This document shows, in pieces, positions 1-5,931 of a stretch of 8,166 bases of DNA. Numbering within the stretch: the stretch's first letter is position 1; every line of letters starts with the position of its first letter. A program made the translations under genes and the position numbers. Below the pieces are notes generated by a model. It ran no database searches, was not told the DNA's origin, and worked only from the letters and a program-made list of their open reading frames with translations. Source of the stretch: Hermodarchaeum sp048885185 (GTDB lineage Archaea > Asgardarchaeota > Hermodarchaeia > Hermodarchaeales > Hermodarchaeaceae); NCBI GenBank assembly GCA_048885185.1, contig JBHLQC010000067.1, forward strand, positions 1 to 8,166. Reading direction: 5' to 3'.

Positions 1-1928
1 CTACTGCAGCTGTACTCATACCCCTAGGTGAGGCTTCCGACGGTGAGATCGAGGTCGAGTATCTCGAAAACTTCACAATTACAGTAGTGATGTATGATAC
101 TATCCATGATACAAATGTTTCATGGGCTTCAATTGAATCATTTTGGAACGGGTATCCAAACGTTGATTTTAATCTGACAGAATATGTTAGCGGATACTCA
201 TTCTATACTTTCGAGTTTCCAGCAAATCTCTCGATAGGCACTTGGGAATTGACACTCAGATGGCTTGAGACGCCCTCAGCATTTGGTTTCACATGCCCTC
301 CAATTGTGATAGATGTCGAGATCACTGAACGACAAACGGTTCCGATAACACTGGTTGAAGCTGTAGCCGTGTATGGCACCTGGAATGGAACACATATTGT
401 TGAATCATGGAGTACAACAGTCCCGCTTGATGCCTTGGAGGTGCCCTATGGTGACTTCCTGTACCTGTATTTCAACTGGACAGCCGCTGATGGCTCGATA
501 GTTGAGTTGGGTGGCGGGCTAGCCACGGTGGGAACCCTCAGCGTCGACATCATATATGACACTGAAAGGATGATAAATGGTCGAACTGGTTATTATCTCC
601 TCATTTTGAATTCAACGAGGTTCGGCTTTGGACCTAAAGGAATAGCTGTCGGAGTAACAAAACCAAACTTTGAAGGTCAAGACTCGTCTACAGGATTTAC
701 TGTTATCTATACCCCGATGTCGTTAACCATGTACGAAATTGCTGGTTACTCACGGCTTGAAGGGAATGCTATCGAACTCTGGGTTGATTTTTCATTGGAA
801 TGTATAATCTATCTAGAAGACACATGGCACGGTTGGGGCGTCACGGATGCAAACATTACAGTTCCCATTGAAGGTTTCACATCTGTTGAAATTACTCCAG
901 TGACCGAGTTGGGTGATGGTTACTATCGAATTGTTGTAATTCGACAGGGTTCTGAGACATTCTTGGACTTTGAAATCAATGCTATGAAGACAAATTATCT
1001 ACTGGCGGATTCACTTCATTACTCAATGCAAATTAGTTTTAGTCCAATGTTTCGTGCAACAACTAATGCTGCGATCTTTGGTGCAATAATTCTCATTATT
1101 GCCCTTGTCGCATGGATTTTGTGGGCCCGTGTATTCTCGATTCCATGGGAAGTTCGACGGATGCGGAAGCTTGCCAAAACAGTCGAGAAAGACGAAGGTT
1201 TCACGTTGAGCAAGAAGGACTACAAGAAATTCCATCAAAAAGGTATAATCCTCGAAGGCAAGATCGATGATGCCATGTCGACGATTGGTGTGCCCGCAAC
1301 ACCTGCTATGATTCCAGCAATGGAAGAAGTCGAAGAGGTTACCGCGACCGAGGAAGACATTATTGGTGAGCTGGATAAGATTCCAGGACTCGGTGCAGAA
1401 GAGAAGGCCGTGTTGGCAGAAGAGATGCGCAAGATTCCTCGAAAGGATCGAATCTGGTTCCTTGATGACCTGAAGCGGCAGATGGGAATGCGCCGGATGG
1501 ACTTCTTAACTCAGCGAGAACGACCGGACAAACCGACACCTCCACCAGAACCAGTTCCTGAACCAGAGATTGAACCTGAACCAAAGCCTAAGCCTAAACG
1601 GAAGCTTAAGCCGAAGCCTAAGGCTCCAGAAAAGGCTAAGCCGACGGAAGAACCATCAGTACCATTGGAAGAGGTAAAACCAGAGGAACCACCGGAACCA
1701 GATAGGGCTTTAACAGAGGATCGGACAGCTCCGACTGTCTTACCTTCTGATATGAAACCGATAAAGGTGCCTACTGAAGTGGAGATTGAGATTCGACGGG
1801 AGCTAGATAAGATTCCAGGTTTGGATGAGGATGAGAAGCAGGCCCTCGTTGATCATCTGAAGTACTTGTCGAAAGAGGAGCGGCAGGCGACCTACTTCTC
1901 GTTGAAACAGTCTGCAAACGATGGCTAG
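1..1928 (+). CDS. Large single-pass surface protein with duplicated cytoplasmic module (5' partial)
   Basis: No named family is recognised. The reading frame is open from base 3 with no start, so the true N-terminus lies upstream; the GTG at 87 is only the first start-like codon and residues here are counted from it. Residues 1-323 are beta-rich and aromatic, resembling tandem beta-sandwich ectodomains. They carry seven N-X-S/T sequons (N10, N29, N47, N100, N130, N175, N256), with an eighth just before residue 1. One membrane helix spans about 328-347 and is followed by a basic stretch (WEVRRMRK), so the C-terminus should be cytoplasmic. The cytoplasmic part has a charged segment (348-427), a helical module (428-465), a Pro/Glu/Lys-rich linker (about 480-556) and a second copy of the module (572-609). 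A surface sensor, adhesin or cell-envelope anchor is possible. The coding call is firm; the function is unknown. Confidence 0.85.
   Translation, partial: TAAVLIPLGEASDGEIEVEYLENFTITVVMYDTIHDTNVSWASIESFWNGYPNVDFNLTEYVSGYSFYTFEFPANLSIGTWELTLRWLETPSAFGFTCPPIVIDVEITERQTVPITLVEAVAVYGTWNGTHIVESWSTTVPLDALEVPYGDFLYLYFNWTAADGSIVELGGGLATVGTLSVDIIYDTERMINGRTGYYLLILNSTRFGFGPKGIAVGVTKPNFEGQDSSTGFTVIYTPMSLTMYEIAGYSRLEGNAIELWVDFSLECIIYLEDTWHGWGVTDANITVPIEGFTSVEITPVTELGDGYYRIVVIRQGSETFLDFEINAMKTNYLLADSLHYSMQISFSPMFRATTNAAIFGAIILIIALVAWILWARVFSIPWEVRRMRKLAKTVEKDEGFTLSKKDYKKFHQKGIILEGKIDDAMSTIGVPATPAMIPAMEEVEEVTATEEDIIGELDKIPGLGAEEKAVLAEEMRKIPRKDRIWFLDDLKRQMGMRRMDFLTQRERPDKPTPPPEPVPEPEIEPEPKPKPKRKLKPKPKAPEKAKPTEEPSVPLEEVKPEEPPEPDRALTEDRTAPTVLPSDMKPIKVPTEVEIEIRRELDKIPGLDEDEKQALVDHLKYLSKEERQATYFSLKQSANDG
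1068..1127 (+). other. Transmembrane helix of the surface protein
   Basis: Codons 328-347 encode an uninterrupted hydrophobic run (AAIFGAIILIIALVAWILWA) bounded by polar residues before and by R348 and WEVRRMRK after. The positive residues on the C-terminal side and the absence of any sequon after this point both put the C-terminus in the cytoplasm. Confidence 0.85.
1368..1481 (+). repeat. Cytoplasmic helical module, copy 1
   Basis: Residues 428-465 begin ELDKIPGL, continue as a charged, probably helical segment, and end LKRQ. A second copy lies at 1800-1913. The two align over 38 residues without gaps, with 14 identities and the first eight residues identical. At DNA level the first 20 bases differ at one position. 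Confidence 0.8.
1524..1643 (+). repeat. Low-complexity Pro/Glu/Lys linker
   Basis: Codons 480-519 are dominated by Pro, Glu and Lys, first as P-E-P units and then as K-P units. The DNA shows imperfect AAG-CCT codon repeats, for example 1584-1595. A less regular Pro/Glu-rich stretch continues to about residue 556. Such segments are usually extended spacers between folded modules, here between the two copies of the helical module. Its length is likely to vary between relatives. Confidence 0.75.
1800..1913 (+). repeat. Cytoplasmic helical module, copy 2
   Basis: Residues 572-609 repeat the module at 1368-1481, starting ELDKIPGL and ending LKQS, and lie four residues before the C-terminus. Both copies put an acidic/Lys helix after the PGL turn and a second amphipathic stretch before the LK pair. 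Confidence 0.8.
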
Positions 1929-1931
1929 CCC

Positions 1932-3344
1932 TCATGAATCTTGTTGGCGTTTAGCGTATCGGGTCATAACGCCTAGGGTACGGGCTGCACGTTCGGGCAT
2001 CGGGTACACAGGGATGCCGGCATCTTGGAGTGCCCGGATTCCTGAGTCGCTTCGGTCTTGTGTTGACGACATGAGCACCGGCTTTCGATACTGTTGCAGG
2101 ACGTTGATGAGCCGATTGGCTGCGCCACCGAATTCATCTTGCATGGCCTTGACGACGTCTTGGGGGATGTCAGGGCTTTGCCTGAATTGTTCCATGAGGT
2201 CTGGACCGAAGAATCCATGAATAAGTAGCGCATCAATATCGGTCTGAGCAAGGAGCACGTCAGCACATTGAGCAAATAATCGCATATTGACAGTAAACGT
2301 ACTGTCGACAGGATTAACCGTGATGCCCGTTAGGGGGAGGAATGCACGGAGCTGTTCTTGAACCTTGGAAGAGAGTTTGGGGATTTTCAAACCTTCCTCT
2401 GCACAGACATCGGTGAAGGAAACACCAGGGCCACCGGAATTGGTAAGGATGGCAACTCGTGGACCCTTGGGAAGCGGTTGATGTGCCAAAGCCATGGACC
2501 AATCGAAGAGGTCTTCTAGACTTGTTCCAAGGATGACGCCAGCTTGTCGCATGGCACCTTGAAAAACACTGTTGTCACCTGCCATGGCTCCGGTGTGGGA
2601 GGCGGCGGCACGTTGTCCAGCACTGGTACGTCCAACTTTCATCAACAGAATCGGTTTCTTGGGTGTGATTTGTTGGGCTGCTTGGAGAAATTGGGGTCCA
2701 TCACGGAATCCCTCGATATACAAGATGATAACGCGAGTTTCGGGATCTGTGCTGAGGAGTTTAATGTAGTCGGTGCAAGTGAGAATGGCTTCGTTGCCTG
2801 TGCTGATGGTGGTGCTGACACCGAGTCCCCAGCGTTGGAGGGCGATGAAGTTCTGTGCCATGAAGGCACCGCTTTGGGAAACGAAGGCAACGGGTCCGGC
2901 AGGAGGCGCATAGGGCATGGTGGTGAGGTTAAGGCGGAGGGAGGGGCGACTTATGCCGACGCAGTTGGGTCCGACCATATTGAAGTGGTGTTTTTGGGCG
3001 AGGGCTTTGACTTCGTCTTCAGCGGCTTTACCGTCAGGTCCCATTTCCCGGTAGCCACCCGTGACAAGGATGATGTTACGAATATCTGCTTGAGCACATT
3101 GGTCAAGGATTTCGAGTACTGCAGGTTTCGGTACAATAATTGCAGCAAGGTCAGGGGTAGGGCAGTCAAGAACACTTGGGTAGGCTTTGTAACCATGGAC
3201 TTTCTTTACCTTGGGATTGATGGGATAGACCTCTCCTTGGTAACCTCCGGTTTGAACGTTGAAGGTGATGAGGGAGCCCATTTTGGTGATGTTAGTGGAG
3301 GCGCCGACGATGGCGATGGACCGTGGGTTGAGTAGGCGTTCCAT
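1932..3344 (-). CDS. acdA: ADP-forming acyl/acetyl-CoA synthetase, alpha subunit
   Basis: This is the CoA-ligase (alpha) subunit of the ADP-forming acetate/acyl-CoA synthetase, which converts acyl-CoA, ADP and phosphate to acid, ATP and CoA. It conserves energy in many archaea and acts in the cytoplasm. Domains in order are a Rossmann CoA-binding domain from residue 9 (SIAIVGAS), the GPNCVGI motif at 125-131, the ligase motif SQSGA at 156-160, a conserved Glu in YIEG (E211), and the phosphohistidine loop SHTGAMAGD with H250. The 470 residues match a stand-alone alpha subunit. The ATG at 3344 is the only usable start in its frame; a GGAG site (plus-strand 3353-3356) lies 8 bases upstream. The ATP-grasp beta subunit is not in the window. 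The gene diverges from the flavodiiron gene and converges on the surface-protein gene. The preferred acid (acetate, branched-chain or aryl) cannot be told from sequence alone. Confidence 0.93.
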   Translation of the reverse strand: MERLLNPRSIAIVGASTNITKMGSLITFNVQTGGYQGEVYPINPKVKKVHGYKAYPSVLDCPTPDLAAIIVPKPAVLEILDQCAQADIRNIILVTGGYREMGPDGKAAEDEVKALAQKHHFNMVGPNCVGISRPSLRLNLTTMPYAPPAGPVAFVSQSGAFMAQNFIALQRWGLGVSTTISTGNEAILTCTDYIKLLSTDPETRVIILYIEGFRDGPQFLQAAQQITPKKPILLMKVGRTSAGQRAAASHTGAMAGDNSVFQGAMRQAGVILGTSLEDLFDWSMALAHQPLPKGPRVAILTNSGGPGVSFTDVCAEEGLKIPKLSSKVQEQLRAFLPLTGITVNPVDSTFTVNMRLFAQCADVLLAQTDIDALLIHGFFGPDLMEQFRQSPDIPQDVVKAMQDEFGGAANRLINVLQQYRKPVLMSSTQDRSDSGIRALQDAGIPVYPMPERAARTLGVMTRYAKRQQDS

Positions 3345-3383
3345 GGCAAAGTCTCCAAGGGTATCTGTGATGGGGTGGATTGG

Positions 3384-3435
3384 TCGGATAAGCCTTCTGC
3401 CTGTAGATGAAAAACAATTATAGAACCTTATCCGA
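3384..3435. repeat. Perfect 9-bp inverted repeat bracketing the TATA-like core
   Basis: The left arm TCGGATAAG is at 3384-3392 and the right arm CTTATCCGA at 3427-3435. They are exact reverse complements separated by 34 bases that include the TATA-like core. The arms sit about where an operator could affect both directions: the right arm overlaps the BRE position on the synthetase side, and the left arm lies at its predicted start site. Confidence 0.6.
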
Positions 3436-3463
3436 GTAGCTGCTACAAATTCTCATGTTTCAT

Positions 3464-3469
3464 GGAGGG
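3464..3469 (+). promoter_or_regulatory. Shine-Dalgarno site fixing the flavodiiron start
   Basis: GGAGGG lies 6 bases before the ATG at 3476. This supports that ATG over an in-frame ATG at 3455, which would add seven residues (MFHGGNS) but has no such site upstream. Confidence 0.8.
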
Positions 3470-3475
3470 AATTCT

Positions 3476-4666
3476 ATGACCTCAGAAAAGGTAGAAATCG
3501 TCAAAGGCGTGTATTGGGTTGGTGCCATTGACTGGACGTTGCGTGACTTCCACGGACTCTGGACCCCTCGTGGTGGCACCTACAATGCCTACCTGATTAT
3601 TGATGACAAAATTACGTTAATTGATACGGTGGCTCCAAACTTCTCTAAGGAGCTTATCGATCGGATTAGTACGATTATTGATCCGGCAAAAATTGATTAT
3701 TTGATTTGTCAGCATGTAGAACCTGATCATTCAACATCATATGCAGATATGCTGAAGGTGGCTCCGAAGGCAAAAATTATCACCTCGAAGCGGGGTGCGG
3801 AGTTTCTAAAGAAGAGTTATCCGGGTGTTGAGTTTCCCATTGAGATTGTAGAAGATGGGGGTACTCTGAGTCTTGGCAAGCGGTCCTTGACCTTTGTGCA
3901 GATTCCTATGGTGCATTGGCCCGAAACCATGATTAGCTACATGCCGGAGGAACAACTCGTGTTCAGTAATGACGCGTTCGGTATGCAGATTGCATCCCCA
4001 TATCGGTATGCAGATCAAATTGATGACTGGTATGAACCTCTTCGAGCCTACTACAGCTACATTGTCCGCTGGCATGCAGCGTCTGTACTCAAAGCCTTCA
4101 AGAAAATTGAAGGGGTCCCCTTGAAGATTATTTGTCCCTCTCATGGTCCGATTTGGCGAAAAAACCTCGAACAGATCATAGAGATTTACCAACGTTGGTC
4201 GAGTAGCCCTGAAAAGGAACAGGCGGTTGTGGTGTACTCGACGATTTGGAAGAGTACAAAACAGATGGCCTATGCAATCCGCGAAGGTATTGCCAGCATA
4301 GGTGTGCCGGCGGATATTTACAATCTTGAAGAAGAATATCTGAGTCGGGTTCAGGGTGCGGCGATGGAGGCAAAAGCCGTGGTCGTGGGGGCGATGACCT
4401 ATAACATCGATCCCTACTATCCGACAGCAGCGTTTATGCCGTATCTGAAGCATCTTCGACCTACTAACAAGATTGGAGCAGCTTTCGGGTCTTATGGGTG
4501 GGGTGGTGGTGCCACCAAGGTTCTGACACAGCAATTGAGGGACTTTAAATTTAGTGAAGTCCTAGAGCCCTTGGATGTTCAGTTTCGTCCAACCGAGGAA
4601 GATTTAAAGCGATGCTTTGAGTATGGACAAGAAATCGGTCGAAAAGTAAAAGCATCCTTTGCATGA
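3476..4666 (+). CDS. fprA: Flavodiiron protein (FprA-type O2/NO reductase)
   Basis: Flavodiiron proteins reduce O2 to water, or NO to N2O, in the cytoplasm of anaerobes, using F420H2 or rubredoxin as electron donor depending on the lineage. The 396-residue product has the standard two domains. The metallo-beta-lactamase-like half (about 1-245) has all expected di-iron ligands: H80, E82 and D84 in HVEPDH, H147 in VHWPE, D166 in NDAFG and H223 in SHGPIW. The flavodoxin half (about 250-393) has the FMN phosphate loop YSTIWKSTKQMA (254-265), GAMTYNID (305-312) and GSYGWGGGATK (338-348). No rubredoxin or flavin-reductase domain is fused, so an external donor is needed. Residues next to the ligand motif are Q79 and T87, where many relatives have Asn and Gly. 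The ATG at 3476 was chosen for its GGAGGG site. O2 versus NO preference cannot be read from sequence. Confidence 0.95.
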   Translation: MTSEKVEIVKGVYWVGAIDWTLRDFHGLWTPRGGTYNAYLIIDDKITLIDTVAPNFSKELIDRISTIIDPAKIDYLICQHVEPDHSTSYADMLKVAPKAKIITSKRGAEFLKKSYPGVEFPIEIVEDGGTLSLGKRSLTFVQIPMVHWPETMISYMPEEQLVFSNDAFGMQIASPYRYADQIDDWYEPLRAYYSYIVRWHAASVLKAFKKIEGVPLKIICPSHGPIWRKNLEQIIEIYQRWSSSPEKEQAVVVYSTIWKSTKQMAYAIREGIASIGVPADIYNLEEEYLSRVQGAAMEAKAVVVGAMTYNIDPYYPTAAFMPYLKHLRPTNKIGAAFGSYGWGGGATKVLTQQLRDFKFSEVLEPLDVQFRPTEEDLKRCFEYGQEIGRKVKASFA

Positions 4667-4773
4667 TTTCAACCATTTGCATTTGTTTTGAATTATATCA
4701 ACCGTTAGAAAACCAGTATCAGAGGTTCCGAAGGAGGTTCGTTCGAGAACTTACCAAAGCAAGGGTCTTAACG

Positions 4774-4845
4774 AAGCATCGAAGTCCAATGCTTGTTAAG
4801 CAAAAGATTGAAAAGCTTCAACGAAGCGGAAGTCGAGAACTTCCG
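4774..4845 (+). repeat. Cluster of overlapping hairpins in the mevalonate leader
   Basis: AAGCAT (4774-4779) can pair with ATGCTT (4789-4794). TGCTT (4790-4794) can instead pair with AAGCA (4798-4802), so these two hairpins exclude each other. GCTTC (4815-4819) pairs with GAAGC (4823-4827). CGGAAGT (4827-4833) pairs with ACTTCCG (4839-4845) around a 5-base loop. The last stem ends 13 bases before the Shine-Dalgarno site. Stems are short, so stability is uncertain. Confidence 0.45.
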
Positions 4846-4858
4846 ACCCTTGAACACC

Positions 4859-4864
4859 AGGAGG
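4859..4864 (+). promoter_or_regulatory. Shine-Dalgarno site fixing the HMG-CoA synthase start
   Basis: AGGAGG lies 11 bases before the ATG at 4876. That ATG gives the family-standard N-terminus (MHEVGILGYGGYIPKYRI). The farther in-frame ATG at 4663 has no comparable site. Confidence 0.8.
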
Positions 4865-4875
4865 CGCAACATAGC

Positions 4876-5925
4876 ATGCACGAAGTTGGTATATTAGGTT
4901 ATGGTGGATACATTCCCAAGTATCGGATCAAAGTCGAAGAAATCGCCCGTGTCTGGGGCAAAGACGGAATTGCCATTGGCAAGGGTTTGGGTCTGATTGA
5001 AAAAAGCGTTCCTGGTCTTGATGAAGACACTACGACAATTTCGGTTGAAGCAGCCCGTAATGCGTTGAAGTGCGCCCAAATCGATCCGACACGCATTGGA
5101 GCCATCTATGTTGGCTCCGAATCCCACGTGTATGCCACGAAGCCGACTGGGACTGTTGTTGCCGAGGCAATTAATGCGCCAAATAGCCTCCAATGTGCTG
5201 ACTTTTCGTTTGCCTGCAAAGCGGGTACAGCCGCGATTCAGGTGTGTATTGGGTTGGTGAAATCGAAGGAAGTGGATATTGGTCTCGCTATTGGTTCTGA
5301 TACTGCCCAAGCCAAACCTGGCGATGCCTTGGAATACGCTGCTGCAGCAGGGGGTGCCGCGTTTCTCATTGGTAGTGATGATAACATGCTTGCTTCTTTT
5401 GATGGAACCTATTCGTATACCAGTGACACGCCTGACTTCTGGCGGCGTGAGGGTACTGACTTTCCTGAACATGGGTCCCGCTTCACTGGGAAACCAGCTT
5501 ATTTCCGTCACGTGCAACAAGCAGCCATGGGCTTGTTTGCCAAAATGGATACAAAAGCTAGTGATTATGACTGGGGTGTTTTTCACTCACCCAATGGTAA
5601 ATTCCCTCGGCGTGCCGCAGCGAGCCTTGGTTTCAAAGACGACCAAATCAAACCGGGGCTAGTGGTTGATTATGTTGGCAACACCTATGCTGGAAGCTCA
5701 CCCTTGGGCTTAGCCGCTACCCTTGATGTGGCTAAACCGGGACAGAAAATTTTGATGGTCTCATATGGGTCCGGTGCGGGAAGCGATGCCTTTCACATAG
5801 AAGTCCTGAAACCACTCAAAGAGAAACGGAAACGGATGCCCATGGTGCAAAATTACATTGATGATAAAGTCTACATTGATTATGCTCAATACGCAAAGCA
5901 TCGGCGTACTATCAAAGTGGAGTGA
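4876..5925 (+). CDS. Hydroxymethylglutaryl-CoA synthase (archaeal type)
   Basis: This enzyme condenses acetyl-CoA with acetoacetyl-CoA to give HMG-CoA, the second step of the mevalonate route to archaeal isoprenoid lipids. The 349-residue product matches the usual archaeal length. The thiolase fold begins at once with VGILGYGGYIPKYR. The catalytic residues expected for the family are present: E82 in GSESH, the acyl-accepting Cys C114 in FACKAGT, and H237 in FHSPNGKFP. Other family motifs are AIGSDTAQ (138-145) and GNTYAGSSPLGLAA near the C-terminal part. The ATG at 4876 was chosen for its AGGAGG site and N-terminal match. The same frame is open upstream to an ATG at 4663, which would add 71 basic residues and overlap the flavodiiron stop, but nothing family-like is seen there. 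It is followed by the thiolase after 6 bases, as expected for partners of one complex. Confidence 0.96.
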   Translation: MHEVGILGYGGYIPKYRIKVEEIARVWGKDGIAIGKGLGLIEKSVPGLDEDTTTISVEAARNALKCAQIDPTRIGAIYVGSESHVYATKPTGTVVAEAINAPNSLQCADFSFACKAGTAAIQVCIGLVKSKEVDIGLAIGSDTAQAKPGDALEYAAAAGGAAFLIGSDDNMLASFDGTYSYTSDTPDFWRREGTDFPEHGSRFTGKPAYFRHVQQAAMGLFAKMDTKASDYDWGVFHSPNGKFPRRAAASLGFKDDQIKPGLVVDYVGNTYAGSSPLGLAATLDVAKPGQKILMVSYGSGAGSDAFHIEVLKPLKEKRKRMPMVQNYIDDKVYIDYAQYAKHRRTIKVE

Positions 5926-5931
5926 GAAAAA

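Larger units (their letters stand above)
3345..3475. promoter_or_regulatory. Divergent promoter region between acyl-CoA synthetase and flavodiiron genes
   Basis: This 131-bp spacer separates two divergent genes. A TATA-like core AATTATA lies at 3416-3422. In the plus direction it is preceded by a purine-rich BRE-like GAAAAAC (3409-3415), which predicts a start near 3445 and a leader of about 30 bases for the flavodiiron gene. On the other strand the same bases read TATAATT and could serve the synthetase gene, with a start near 3393. A single AT-rich core serving both directions is inferred; two overlapping promoters are equally possible. The spacer also holds the inverted repeat at 3384-3435 and a small dyad at 3436-3446. 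Confidence 0.5.
4667..4875 (+). promoter_or_regulatory. Promoter and long leader of the mevalonate operon
   Basis: This 209-base stretch lies between the flavodiiron stop and the HMG-CoA synthase start. A TATA-like AATTATAT occurs at 4691-4698, predicting a transcript start near 4720 and a leader of about 155 bases, long for an archaeal gene. The BRE position is only weakly purine-rich. The leader contains several inverted repeats, at 4774-4794, 4790-4802, 4815-4827 and 4827-4845. The flavodiiron gene has no obvious poly-T terminator here, so read-through transcription is also possible. I see no independent gene in it, although the HMG-CoA synthase frame stays open through it. Confidence 0.5.

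Noticed and set aside
1582..1643. Short tandem AAG-CCT-like units, considered as a CRISPR or DNA-level tandem array
   Set aside because: The units are in codon register, imperfect and explained by the Lys-Pro-rich linker; there are no spacers.
1929..1931. Terminator between the convergent genes
   Set aside because: Only 3 bases separate the stops, and no clear T-run is seen on either strand just beyond them.
1921..2220. 99-codon open frame on the plus strand starting at the end of the surface-protein gene
   Set aside because: It lies antisense to the 3' end of the synthetase gene; its composition (Ser, Arg, Cys, Met rich) is typical of a shadow frame.
2544..3335. Long open frame (263 codons) on the plus strand opposite the acyl-CoA synthetase gene
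   Set aside because: It is antisense to a gene with intact family motifs, its translation is Gly-rich with no recognisable domain, and it follows from the codon use of the real gene.
3806..4534. 242-codon open frame on the minus strand inside the flavodiiron gene
   Set aside because: The flavodiiron protein on the plus strand has every iron ligand and flavin motif; the antisense translation looks like no protein family.
4894..5586. 230-codon open frame on the minus strand inside HMG-CoA synthase
   Set aside because: It is antisense to a clearly coding, motif-complete gene and has no ribosome site or domain.
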